Shown here in pieces: positions 27,839-36,676 of a DNA stretch of 64,000 nt. The position numbers were made by a program, and so were the translations under genes. The notes beneath the pieces are model-generated. The model searched no databases. It saw only the letters and a list, made by a program, of their open reading frames with translations, and was not told where the DNA came from. Position 1 is the first letter of the stretch, and every line of letters starts with the position of its first letter. Source of the DNA: Vibrio orientalis CIP 102891 = ATCC 33934 (GTDB lineage Bacteria; Pseudomonadota; Gammaproteobacteria; Enterobacterales; Vibrionaceae); assembly GCF_000176235.1 (NCBI RefSeq), contig NZ_ACZV01000004.1:682001-746000 (forward strand). Direction: 5' to 3'.

Positions 27839-28615
27839 TTAGTCTTGGCCTCTTAACTCTCGGACACCAAATTGTGTCTCAAGTAAGTCACTGCTACGAA
27901 TTGATAAATAGCGGTTTTCAATCTCCGCAGGAACAATATTGACGTCACCCACTTTTTGCGCCATTTCAAGCTTTAATACATCACGCATTCTCAATGCGAC
28001 GACGATGCTATATTGCTTATCTTCAGCATCCTGAGCGTCTTCGTCTTCTTCACCTTTAATGACCTGAAGAACCCTAGCTCCGCTGATAATTACGCGGCTA
28101 ACCAAACCTCCAACATCACCGTAGCCATCTTCTAGCAAGTTCGTTTCAGAAGAGGTTGTAGAAACAAAACTTACTTTGTCTCCCGGATAAAGCGATAATG
28201 TTTGTACAATTCCAAGACCCGTTACGTGGTAAAAGTAAGGTAACTCTCCCTTATTAACAGACAAAAACATATAATCCCTATCGCCTGGGTTTGAAATGTC
28301 TTCTTGGGATATAAGCTCGCCTGGATTTAAATCTCGTTTAAATAACGCACCTGGTTCAATGTGAATTTCATCCTTGGGAGTGTAATCTACACTTTCAACT
28401 TGTGATAAGTTAACCAACTCCGATTTGTGGATGGAGGACTTTATTATTTGACCTTTTTTCGCCTCGCCACTCACGACTAACACGGCGACTTTCGGCTCCG
28501 ATTTAATAACTTTTTCTTGCTCTTCACCAGTCGAAGAAAGATAGGTATTGTTTATAAAAATAAAGATAGAAAAAATAACGAGAGTAACAAGTACAAGAAT
28601 AATTGTTCTATTCAT
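27839..28615 (-). CDS. rcpC: Tad pilus assembly protein RcpC (CpaB)
   Basis: 258 aa. An N-terminal membrane anchor (IILVLVTLVIFSIFIFI) is followed by an SAF-type domain (about residues 45-110, VSGEAKKGQIIKSS) and a second CpaB domain. CpaB/RcpC proteins are periplasmic partners of the secretin. It lies 66 bases downstream of flp and directly before rcpA. AT-rich like flp and tadV, which suggests the proximal part of the locus has a different base history from the distal part. Confidence 0.88.
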   Translation of the reverse strand: MNRTIILVLVTLVIFSIFIFINNTYLSSTGEEQEKVIKSEPKVAVLVVSGEAKKGQIIKSSIHKSELVNLSQVESVDYTPKDEIHIEPGALFKRDLNPGELISQEDISNPGDRDYMFLSVNKGELPYFYHVTGLGIVQTLSLYPGDKVSFVSTTSSETNLLEDGYGDVGGLVSRVIISGARVLQVIKGEEDEDAQDAEDKQYSIVVALRMRDVLKLEMAQKVGDVNIVPAEIENRYLSIRSSDLLETQFGVRELRGQD

Positions 28616-28681
28616 AATGAGTCTATGTGGTAACTAAATAGGGGCATTCGCCCCTAGAAATAAAGCAGTGTATTAAATTAA

Positions 28682-28891
28682 TTAACTACCAGTTGCTGTA
28701 GTTAAGTTGTCAGTTACTGCAGTTAGGGCACCAGTAATTGCATTTTTAAGCGCATCAGTTTGAAATGCTGCTAGTACAAGCGCTGACATTACAACTGCAA
28801 TAATTGCGTATTCCACAGCAGTTACACCGCGAATGTCATCTTCAAATTTCATTTTAAGCTCTGCAAGCTTAGCTAAAGTTTTGTAGTACAT
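28682..28891 (-). CDS. flp: Flp-type major pilin
   Basis: 69 aa prepilin of the Tad pilus. Leader of 22 residues ending in DDIRG, then mature VTAVEYAIIAVVMSALVLAA, with the Glu5-Tyr6 pair that defines Flp pilins (cleavage after Gly22 by TadV). The C-terminal helix is rich in Ala and Thr. First gene of the minus-strand tad operon, so it should be the most abundant product. Bases 28616-28681 downstream hold no clear terminator hairpin. Confidence 0.95.
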   Translation of the reverse strand: MYYKTLAKLAELKMKFEDDIRGVTAVEYAIIAVVMSALVLAAFQTDALKNAITGALTAVTDNLTTATGS

Positions 28892-29095
28892 AATGTTCCT
28901 CTAAAATGTTGGCCTTAGCCCGTGTATATTTCAGTTGGAATTAAATCACCCAAAACCCATCACAACAAATTATAAGTTTTTATACGATTATAATTTTTTA
29001 TTATCACAACAAGGTGATGTGTTATTTATGGGGTGATAAATAAACTTTATGTACATTAACTTTGAATATATTGACTACCGCGTTACTATTCTAAT
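28892..29095. promoter_or_regulatory. Divergent flp / tadV promoter region
   Basis: A 204-base, very AT-rich gap between the divergent flp and tadV genes. It includes ACGATTATAATTTTTTATTATC around 28983-29004, with dyad character, and must carry both promoters. I could not define a unique -35/-10 pair. The neighbouring LysR protein could act here. Confidence 0.45.
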
Positions 29096-29554
29096 ATGAA
29101 CTTAGATAACATCATTGAAATTACTGTAGTCATTATAAATATCGTCTGTGCGGTTCAATCTTGTATCAGCGATCATAAACACCGAACATTACCCAATAAA
29201 ATTTGCAAATCATTATTTATTACAAACTTTATTGCTTCATTTTACTTTGGATATTTCATCCAATCAGCAACCATTACTTCTATTATATTCTTGGTTTTAC
29301 TTATTGTATGGCTAATCGGTGGTTTCGGCGCTGGTGATATCAAACTATTGTGTGCATTTTCTATCGGTATTAAGCCCGAACTGACCATCGCTTGCTTAGT
29401 TTTGGTGGGGTTTTTAGGTGGTTTTCAATTAGTTGTTATGTATCTTGTTGGCTTGATGACCAAGACAAATTTATTTGAAAAAGGTATTCCCTATGGAATA
29501 CCTATCTCAATTAGTGGCGTAGCGTTTACTGCACTCTCTTTGTTTAGTTTGTAA
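29096..29554 (+). CDS. tadV: Prepilin peptidase TadV (CpaA)
   Basis: 152 aa type IV prepilin aspartic protease processing Flp and probably TadE/TadF. Multiple membrane helices. The first catalytic Asp lies in ISDHKHRTLPN and the second in the GxGD motif of FGAGDIKLL. It is divergent from flp rather than in the main operon. Its last 11 bases overlap the 3' end of the convergent LysR gene. Confidence 0.92.
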   Translation: MNLDNIIEITVVIINIVCAVQSCISDHKHRTLPNKICKSLFITNFIASFYFGYFIQSATITSIIFLVLLIVWLIGGFGAGDIKLLCAFSIGIKPELTIACLVLVGFLGGFQLVVMYLVGLMTKTNLFEKGIPYGIPISISGVAFTALSLFSL

Positions 29555-30446
29555 GTGCTGGCATGTAATCGGTTTCTTGTCTGTGCATGCTTGCTTCTTC
29601 ACGTAGCTCAAACAGATCCTGAATTTTGTCTTTTACCCCTAACTCTTCAAGTTCATGAGTAACATCTTCACTACACCATACATACATGTTGACCTTCTGA
29701 TTGATGATCACTTTACGACAATTAAGGTTCCTTACTGACCATTCTGGAAAAATCAATACTGTGCCATTTGTTTCAAGTTCATTCTTAATCAGGCGCAATG
29801 AGTTTGTCGAAACCCAACTGGATACAAAACAAGAGTCAACCCCATGATGTTTCAGTATATCTTGAACATCGGAGCGATTTAGCGTGTCACAATAGACTAT
29901 GCGCTGCGGATAACACTCTTGAGGATCCAACATATGCGAATGAGCAATAGCGTAATTAACAGTATTGAGTTGGTATGAACGACCATTACTGTATGGAAGC
30001 CTACTGACCGAAAAAATCAGATCATACTTATCGATATCCAGATACGCACAGTTAGCAAAACTGGTGATTGTTAAGTCAATATTGTTCAGTGCTCTGAATT
30101 CATTGATGATCTTGTCAACCATATCAGGACAAAACGACTCAGCGATTGCAATCTTAAACTGATCACGTAACTCCACACTCTCCAGGTCGTGAAATAATTT
30201 CTCATACATAGACATAGTTTGATCGACATACTCAAGTAGAACTTGGCCGTGTTTTGTCAGCACAAAGCCGTCTTTTCTATCAAAAATACTTGCCCCTATT
30301 GTACTTTCGATCTTTTTAATATGTTGTGAAACCGCAGGTTGTGTCATAAACAGCGACTCAGCCGCTGCAGTAAAACTCTTATGTTTGGCAACCTGCGAAA
30401 AAGTTCTTAGGTATTTGACGTCGATACTTCTATTGACGGTTTTCAT
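29544..30446 (-). CDS. LysR-family regulator next to the Tad locus
   Basis: 300 aa. N-terminal helix-turn-helix (SFTAAAESLFMTQPAVSQHI, residues about 24-43) and a LysR effector domain. It is convergent with tadV and overlaps it by 11 bases, so antisense interference is possible. A role in controlling flp or tadV is likely from position only. Unlike most LysR genes it is not divergent from an obvious target; upstream is a long non-coding stretch. Confidence 0.85.
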   Translation of the reverse strand: MKTVNRSIDVKYLRTFSQVAKHKSFTAAAESLFMTQPAVSQHIKKIESTIGASIFDRKDGFVLTKHGQVLLEYVDQTMSMYEKLFHDLESVELRDQFKIAIAESFCPDMVDKIINEFRALNNIDLTITSFANCAYLDIDKYDLIFSVSRLPYSNGRSYQLNTVNYAIAHSHMLDPQECYPQRIVYCDTLNRSDVQDILKHHGVDSCFVSSWVSTNSLRLIKNELETNGTVLIFPEWSVRNLNCRKVIINQKVNMYVWCSEDVTHELEELGVKDKIQDLFELREEASMHRQETDYMPALTN

Positions 30447-30930
30447 AGTCGAAACTACCTCGATGCTGCGGTTTATTGTTATTTTTTTAATTATCTAAAT
30501 AATTGAGCTGAAAATAACAATTGTGTCATATAGATACAAACAGCAATATTTATAATCCTATAAACATGTTTTATACAAAAAACACTCAGCAACACTATTG
30601 CTAGCAGCATCTTGTAAAATAAATGAAACCGAACGAGATAGGGATTAGAACTACAGAAGTTAGAATTTTGGCTCTAGAGCAGTTCTTACTTAGTTTTTTT
30701 GCTGCCAAAAGCACTCGTTGTAGATACTTTTGCTACAGATGAGCAATGGTCTCAAAAGCGGGACAATCAGGGGGAATGGTGTCAAATGTTTGTTAATTGT
30801 AATCAAATTGCGCGACTTATTGCGAATTATTACATTTCTAAAATAATCATTATTGTGACCTATGCAACATTTTGTTTCGAACTTGATACACTACTGACAC
30901 TGAAATATGAACTTTATTTCTAAAACAAGG
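30447..30930. other. Non-coding stretch upstream of the LysR gene
   Basis: About 480 AT-rich bases between the LysR gene and the M6 protease terminator. It must hold the LysR promoter. A 74-codon + strand frame (30699-30923) has poor composition and no ribosome-binding site, so I do not call it. I see no other supported feature. Confidence 0.4.
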
Positions 30931-30932
30931 AA

Positions 30933-30955
30933 AATGGGCAACACAGATGTCGCCC
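30933..30955 (-). terminator. Possible terminator of the M6 protease gene
   Basis: TGGGC and GCCCA arms with an inner AC/GT pair and one mismatch. On the minus strand it is followed by ATTTTCC. It lies 16 bases past the stop. Moderate quality. Confidence 0.5.
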
Positions 30956-30970
30956 AATCATGATTGTTAT

Positions 30971-33900
30971 CTAGTTCTTACGAACTCTTATAAGCAGCAT
31001 CAAGGCTGTAATGAAAAGAATCGAGATTCCCCCTCCTGAGGACTCCTCTGTGACAGTAGGGTCTGAGCTAAGGTCACTGCCACCGCTTGTTGCAACGACT
31101 TCAATTTCATAGCTACCAGTAACCTCACTACCATCTTCTAACCATGCTTTGTAAAAAACTTGGTCATAAATGCTCATCGTTCGTTTACTTGGAGCAGTAT
31201 ACACAATAGTTTGACCAACGATTTTCGCCATGCCATGATCCGGATTCGATAACAGCTCTATCCTGACTAAGCGCGAATCAACATTTGGCGCAACCTTTAT
31301 GCTGCCTTCATAAGCCACCTTTACTTTATTTTGCATCGGCGATCTTACCTTGCTTTTGGTGGTAAATTGAAATCTTTGTTGGCTTGTCATCCCTAAGTTA
31401 TCAGTGACCTGAGCAACAAATTCAAAACGACTTCCCGCAGCCGTATTCTCCGGTAATCGGAATGTTAACGCTCGCTCTCTAGCGCCCCAAAAGGTCAATC
31501 GTTTACCTTTAACCTGCGACCAACGAATAGAGAGTGTGGAGGAATCAACATCAATCAAATCAACAATAGAAAGCGTGACATCAGTACCAGGGATATAGCG
31601 AGCAGAACTTGATTTAACCGTAAAACTTGGCGCATCATTGACTGCGAGTATATCGACACTGACCTCCGCTTCATTGGTGATGGTCCCCATGTCGCCTACC
31701 AATCGATAGCTAAACTTATCTCGACCATTCATATCTTTATTTGGATAGTAAACCTGTCCAGCGACTCGACCCAGGCTTGGCCTTTGAGTCACTTCTATCT
31801 GGTACTGTTCGTTATCGTTTAATCCAGTGTCATTTGCTGCCAGATCTAGTTTTATCGGCGTATCTTCCTGTGTGCGAACATAGTCATCTACCGCTAAACC
31901 TTGCGTGGTTTGGTTACCTTCAAACAGTGCAGCAAACGGGAAATTTCGGCTAAAACCATTGTTTAAGCCATGAGTTTTATAGTCCGCTAACGTTCCGTAG
32001 TATTGGGTTTTACGCTGTCCATCGCCCAGATAGGCATCAAGAAATTGGGTTGAGTATTCAGGTGTGCCATTTTCCAGCTCTAATACAATAAGATGGCTAC
32101 CTTGTGAGAGTGCAAAAGGAGCATCCAGCATTACCTGCCCGCCATTCTCAGGAGCAGCGCCTCGTCCTAATACTACCTCTCTACTTTCGTCGACAATCAC
32201 ACGACCAAACCTTGAGGTATAAGGATATTTTAGTAATCGATAAAACATAGGCATCGCGACAGTGGTCGGCTTGGCATAAAACTGAAAACCGACTAAGCGC
32301 TGATCGCTGTCTGCGACATCAATCGCGAAACCAAGTACATTGTTTCCTGTCTGATAGCTTGGGTAAGTTCGGCCAAAAGAGGTGACCCATGCTGACTTTT
32401 CTGCACTAGCTGGAATGGTTAGATTGAAGGAGGCGCTTACGCTATCACTCGTTATACTGGCTAGCTCAATTTCAGTAGGTCTTCCCCCTGTGACATTGGT
32501 TAACGCCGGAGAGGAACTATCGCTGAGACTTGTGACATTGTCACTACCAGGAAAAACATCCCCATTATCACCAGATGAGCGTCCACTTTCGAGTAGCCCT
32601 TGGTCATCAGCTTGCATCACTTGTACCTGCATAGGTCCAGTGCTGTTAAAGTGATTGTCGATATTTACCGCGGTAACTAATAGACCTTCCCCTTTTAGCG
32701 CTCGGTCATAGTGGTTCTTGCGACGATTCTCGACGTAAAGACGCGGTCCATACTGCTTCAAGTGAGGATCCAGATAAATGACACTCTCACCTTTGTCTGT
32801 ATTTAGATCTACTGAGCCGGTGTCGGTCAAAGCGCGTGGTTCAATAAACCCAGCCGCTTCTTTACTCCAAGCAAGCATATTTACGGGTGTTTGCCCAGAG
32901 TATGTATCACCGGGTTTACGTCCCCAACTCCCGCCTCCCATAAGCCCCCAATGACCGATAGAACCATCATGTTTATAGGAATACAAATCAGGCAATCCAA
33001 GCATTAGATGGCCTAGCTCATGCGCGATGACTCCCATTGCTGACTGGTTATCATGCTGGTAGTCAGCGAATAAACAGTAAGAAGAGATTCGCTTACCATC
33101 AATCGTCACAGTCGAGTGAGCATATTTATGGGGCCAAATGGTTGGCGTTTTATTGGTACCACTTGATTTATCATTACCAGCAAAAACGAACATTACTGAC
33201 AGTTCGCTTGGTTCGATACTGCCATTCTTGTCATCATCGTACTGTGACAAATCGAAGTTGCCATCCAGTGCGGCATAAGCCTTCGTGAACACGTTGTTGA
33301 GCTTGGTTTGGCAAGTGCTGTCTGTTTTAGAATGACAATTAGGATGAGCAATATTTAATTCAACATCAATTATGCCGTCGTTGGCAGTACCCTGAGTTTC
33401 TTTTGCTGGCACAACCTTGTACGTGTCATAACTGTTTTTTAGAAAATAGTCCTGAACACTTTGCTGATTCTGGCCAAAGATCGTATTGGTAAAATCATTT
33501 TCGATTTTTACGTCACTGAAGCCCACTTGTACTACCAACAGAGGTTGGTTAGTGACATCACTCCCTGATGAGGCCGCAGATGATAAGCTTCTTCCTTGAG
33601 CATACGCGGTAGATTTGCTTTTGGTGTTTGCTCTCGGCTGATGTGACGATTGTGACTGGTAGGCTGGTTTGATGTTTACCTTGTCGATATTTGACTGCTG
33701 TGGTGGTATCGCCCCCCTAGTAGCCAATATTCCCGTTGAGCTCATAACGCCTTGCTCTTGTGAAGAGTCATATTCAGCGAAATACCATTCAAGGTCATCC
33801 CCCTGAATATATAAGAACCCTTCGTGGTCCTGGTACCAAAACAGATCCTCCCACCCCATAAGGCGTAATTCTTTGCTGCTACCGTCTGACAAGGTCATTG

Positions 33901-33991
33901 TATGCCAGATTGGTGCGGGAAGCGTGGTTGAGTGTGCATAAACGGATGCACAAGCAAGCGCAGCCGTAAGACAGAGTCGTTTTATCCTCAT
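30971..33991 (-). CDS. Secreted M6-family metalloprotease with GlyGly-CTERM tail
   Basis: 1006 aa. Signal peptide (LCLTAALACASVYA), propeptide, then an M6 (immune inhibitor A-like) peptidase domain with zinc motif HELGHLMLGLPD (His324, His328) and a Met-turn-like MGGGSWG. An EF-hand-like loop (YDDDKNGSIEPSE, about 251-263) suggests calcium binding. Tandem cadherin/Ig-like repeats follow (about 700-970, one including DMNGRDKFSYRLVGD). The C-terminus SSGGGISILFITALMLLIR with a basic end is a GlyGly-CTERM sorting signal, normally cut by rhombosortase after type II secretion. Monocistronic. Confidence 0.88.
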   Translation of the reverse strand: MRIKRLCLTAALACASVYAHSTTLPAPIWHTMTLSDGSSKELRLMGWEDLFWYQDHEGFLYIQGDDLEWYFAEYDSSQEQGVMSSTGILATRGAIPPQQSNIDKVNIKPAYQSQSSHQPRANTKSKSTAYAQGRSLSSAASSGSDVTNQPLLVVQVGFSDVKIENDFTNTIFGQNQQSVQDYFLKNSYDTYKVVPAKETQGTANDGIIDVELNIAHPNCHSKTDSTCQTKLNNVFTKAYAALDGNFDLSQYDDDKNGSIEPSELSVMFVFAGNDKSSGTNKTPTIWPHKYAHSTVTIDGKRISSYCLFADYQHDNQSAMGVIAHELGHLMLGLPDLYSYKHDGSIGHWGLMGGGSWGRKPGDTYSGQTPVNMLAWSKEAAGFIEPRALTDTGSVDLNTDKGESVIYLDPHLKQYGPRLYVENRRKNHYDRALKGEGLLVTAVNIDNHFNSTGPMQVQVMQADDQGLLESGRSSGDNGDVFPGSDNVTSLSDSSSPALTNVTGGRPTEIELASITSDSVSASFNLTIPASAEKSAWVTSFGRTYPSYQTGNNVLGFAIDVADSDQRLVGFQFYAKPTTVAMPMFYRLLKYPYTSRFGRVIVDESREVVLGRGAAPENGGQVMLDAPFALSQGSHLIVLELENGTPEYSTQFLDAYLGDGQRKTQYYGTLADYKTHGLNNGFSRNFPFAALFEGNQTTQGLAVDDYVRTQEDTPIKLDLAANDTGLNDNEQYQIEVTQRPSLGRVAGQVYYPNKDMNGRDKFSYRLVGDMGTITNEAEVSVDILAVNDAPSFTVKSSSARYIPGTDVTLSIVDLIDVDSSTLSIRWSQVKGKRLTFWGARERALTFRLPENTAAGSRFEFVAQVTDNLGMTSQQRFQFTTKSKVRSPMQNKVKVAYEGSIKVAPNVDSRLVRIELLSNPDHGMAKIVGQTIVYTAPSKRTMSIYDQVFYKAWLEDGSEVTGSYEIEVVATSGGSDLSSDPTVTEESSGGGISILFITALMLLIRVRKN

Positions 33992-34171
33992 AATTGTAAT
34001 CCATTGTGCTTAGCAGAAATTAACAATCTGCTATGGCTGGTTAAAGAGGAGTGACTCTATCAATTTAGTTGAATATCAACCAATCAAGATTTGTTCTAGA
34101 GAGATAATTAAACCTTATACTATCAATGACTTATAAGATTTAAAAATGAGGCTATAAGGATTTATTATTAC

Positions 34172-34198
34172 TAGTGGTAAGTGCAGTACCTACCACTA
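34172..34198 (-). terminator. Possible terminator of the SorC-family gene
   Basis: An 8-bp stem TAGTGGTA/TACCACTA with a loop of about 11 bases, 17 bases past the stop. T-content after the stem on the minus strand is modest. Confidence 0.5.
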
Positions 34199-34214
34199 AT
34201 TACTCGGTGATTAA

Positions 34215-35195
34215 CTATTTCATTTGCTCATCGAGGTTAAGCACCGTCAGCGCATTACTTACACTGGTGGCGATAACATCGATCACGCCTGTTCTGAGTG
34301 CACCTAATAAAGCAAGTGGCTTACTATTTTCTGCAGCAATTGCGATTACCTCTGCAATTGGTCGAAACTCTTCAATGCCGAGACCAATCACTCGGTCACT
34401 CATTACCGTTTTGGCTGTACCGCCATGTATGTCGAAAAAGTCATAACCAGCAAAGTCACCGACTACGCCTTGCAGCATTCTAGATTGAACAACTTCACCA
34501 GCAGTGAACCAACCTAAATCGACCATATAGCTGTTTTCACTCATATCGCCAATACCGACTAACGCCACATCTGCTTTACGCGCCAAATCCAATGTCTGCT
34601 TAACGGTCGCATTTTGCATAAATGCCATCTTTTGCTCACGGTTCTCAGCATAAGCGGGAGCATACAAAGACTCCGATGTACCTCCATAGGTCTTAGCAAA
34701 TTGTCGGCAGATATGGTCAGCATTGAACATGCCTCCGCGAGGGTGAATACCTCCTATGCCACAGACAAACTTAACCTCGCGCTGGGGGATAACCCCAACG
34801 TGATGAGCAACCGCTGATACATTTCGCCCTTGTCCGACGGTGACGACTGAGCCGTTTTGAATCGAGCTCGCCATATATTTAGACACCAAACCCGCGACTT
34901 GGAGGCGTTGTTGCTCTTCACTTGGTTGGTCGATAGCGACCAATGCTCGTTTGACACCAAAGCGTTCAATCAATCTTTGTTCGATCTTGGCACTAAATAC
35001 CGGGTGATACTTTACCGTGATTTCGACAATACCTTCATCCCGAGCTTGTTTGAGCATTCGCCCTACTTTGGCACGCGATACTGAGAACTTTTTTGAAATC
35101 TCTTCTTGAGTGGCACCGTCTTGGTAATACGCGACTGAAATCTCAGTCAATAGATCGGTGTTATCGTCAGACATCTCATTGTGAATCTTACTCAT
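34215..35195 (-). CDS. SorC-family sugar-responsive transcriptional regulator
   Basis: 326 aa. The N-terminal helix-turn-helix (TQEEISKKFSVSRAKVGRML, residues about 29-48) is followed by a SorC-type sugar-phosphate-binding domain with FVCGIGGIHPRGG and ALVGIGDMSENSYMV. It is divergent from tal-tkt across a 448-base region that contains a perfect palindrome (35262-35276). The natural inference is that it controls the non-oxidative pentose phosphate genes or itself in response to a sugar phosphate. Confidence 0.88.
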   Translation of the reverse strand: MSKIHNEMSDDNTDLLTEISVAYYQDGATQEEISKKFSVSRAKVGRMLKQARDEGIVEITVKYHPVFSAKIEQRLIERFGVKRALVAIDQPSEEQQRLQVAGLVSKYMASSIQNGSVVTVGQGRNVSAVAHHVGVIPQREVKFVCGIGGIHPRGGMFNADHICRQFAKTYGGTSESLYAPAYAENREQKMAFMQNATVKQTLDLARKADVALVGIGDMSENSYMVDLGWFTAGEVVQSRMLQGVVGDFAGYDFFDIHGGTAKTVMSDRVIGLGIEEFRPIAEVIAIAAENSKPLALLGALRTGVIDVIATSVSNALTVLNLDEQMK

Positions 35196-35261
35196 AACTA
35201 CAGCATTCCTAATCTATAAACAGCACGTAACATATGTTCAAGGGTGTAGCATATGTCATAG

Positions 35262-35276
35262 TGGCAATTATTGCCA
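35262..35276. promoter_or_regulatory. Perfect 15-base palindrome, candidate SorC operator
   Basis: TGGCAATTATTGCCA is a perfect inverted repeat 67-81 bases upstream of the SorC-family start. Two ATATGT motifs (35232-35237 and 35251-35256) lie between it and the gene. It is a reasonable operator for autoregulation. Confidence 0.45.
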
Positions 35277-35434
35277 TCATTTGCTCACGTGCAATACAAA
35301 TTCTCATGCGCGATTTTACTCTCTTTAAATCCCCTTCACGCCTTTATATAGCTTGGCAAACGTTTAATTGGTTCAATCACACATCTGACCTTAAAAAATC
35401 CTTGATGAATGTCACCATATCCCTGTTTAACCAA

Positions 35435-35463
35435 TTGACATTCTGGGTGGATGATATAATTAT
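35435..35463 (+). promoter_or_regulatory. Probable tal promoter
   Basis: TTGACA (35435-35440) with AATTAT after 17 bases (35458-35463); a perfect TATAAT overlaps at 35455-35460 but with a short 14-base spacing. Transcription from here gives a leader of about 175 bases before tal, including a hairpin at 35488-35512 (GAGCA...TGCTC). Confidence 0.5.
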
Positions 35464-35643
35464 GGACCCATCATTTACTCAACATGAGAGCAAATGTTCA
35501 CAACATCTGCTCTGGTGCTGAAATTTCGGGTTCGTTGATTTCACAAGCATCATTATTGCTTGAAGAGATCGACACCACGCTTGCAATTGCACAAGTCATA
35601 TCAGCTAACGTGGTATGACGGCTTATTAAATAGGATGATCGGA

Positions 35644-36594
35644 ATGAGCAACAAATTAGAGCAACTTCGTAAACTAACGACTGTAGTAGCTGACACTGGT
35701 GAAATTGATGCAATCAAAAAATACCAGCCAGAAGATGCAACAACTAACCCTTCTCTGATCCTTAAAGCTGCTCAAATCGAAGAGTATGCACCTCTAATCG
35801 ATGCTTCAATTGAATACGCTAAAGCGCAAAGCTCTGATAAAGCACAACAAGTACAAGATACTTGTGACATGCTAGCGGTAAACATCGGTAAAGAAATCCT
35901 AAAAACTATCCCTGGCCGTATCTCTACTGAGGTAGATGCTCGTCTATCTTACGATATGGAAGGCAGCGTAGCGAAAGCACGTCAGCTAGTTAAAATGTAC
36001 AACGATGCGGGCATCACTAACGATCGCATCCTTATCAAACTGGCTTCTACTTGGGAAGGTATCCGCGCGGCTGAAATCCTAGAGAAAGAAGGCATCAACT
36101 GTAACCTTACTCTACTATTCTCTTTCGCTCAGGCTCGTGCTTGTGCTGAAGCTGGCGTATTCCTAATCTCTCCATTCGTTGGTCGTATCATGGACTGGTA
36201 CAAAGCGAAAGAAGGCCGTGACTTCGAAGCTCAAGAAGATCCAGGCGTACTGTCTGTAACTAGCATCTACGACTACTACAAAGCGTACGGCTACAACACT
36301 GTAGTAATGGGCGCAAGCTTCCGCAACATCGGCGAGATCCTAGAGCTAGCGGGTTGTGACCGTCTAACTATCGCTCCTGCACTTCTTGCTGAACTTGAAG
36401 CGGCCGAAGGTGAAGTCGTAGAGAAGCTGGTTGACTCTAAAGGTGCTAAAGAGCGCCCTGCTGCAATGACGCACGCTGAGTTCCTATGGGATCACAACCA
36501 AGACCCAATGGCAGTTGAGAAGCTTGCTGAAGGTATCCGCAACTTCGCCGTTGACCAAGGCAAACTTGAAGCAATGATTGAAGCTAAGCTTTAA
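35644..36594 (+). CDS. tal: Transaldolase
   Basis: Moves a dihydroxyacetone unit between sugar phosphates in the non-oxidative pentose phosphate pathway. The Schiff-base lysine is in [13 protein letters not shown]. Start set at the ATG at 35644 ([11 protein letters not shown]) with GGAT/CGGA upstream, giving 316 aa against 317 in E. coli TalB; upstream frame to 35560 is not conserved in character. Codon use is strongly biased as in highly expressed genes. Followed by tkt after 82 bases. Confidence 0.97.
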   Translation: MSNKLEQLRKLTTVVADTGEIDAIKKYQPEDATTNPSLILKAAQIEEYAPLIDASIEYAKAQSSDKAQQVQDTCDMLAVNIGKEILKTIPGRISTEVDARLSYDMEGSVAKARQLVKMYNDAGITNDRILIKLASTWEGIRAAEILEKEGINCNLTLLFSFAQARACAEAGVFLISPFVGRIMDWYKAKEGRDFEAQEDPGVLSVTSIYDYYKAYGYNTVVMGASFRNIGEILELAGCDRLTIAPALLAELEAAEGEVVEKLVDSKGAKERPAAMTHAEFLWDHNQDPMAVEKLAEGIRNFAVDQGKLEAMIEAKL

Positions 36595-36608
36595 TCAACA
36601 GAATTTCT

Positions 36609-36634
36609 AGAGGGGAACGTTTGCGTTCCCCTCT
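36609..36634 (+). terminator. Hairpin between tal and tkt (attenuator or processing site)
   Basis: A perfect 11-bp stem AGAGGGGAACG/CGTTCCCCTCT with a TTTG loop 15 bases after tal. No solid T-run follows (TAACATCC), so it may stabilise the tal mRNA or attenuate read-through into tkt rather than end transcription. Confidence 0.6.
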
Positions 36635-36676
36635 TAACATCCTTTCTAAGAAACAATCTATTAATCGGTATTTATT

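Noticed and set aside
30699..30923. 74-codon + strand frame
   Set aside because: AT-rich, no ribosome-binding site, no recognisable features.
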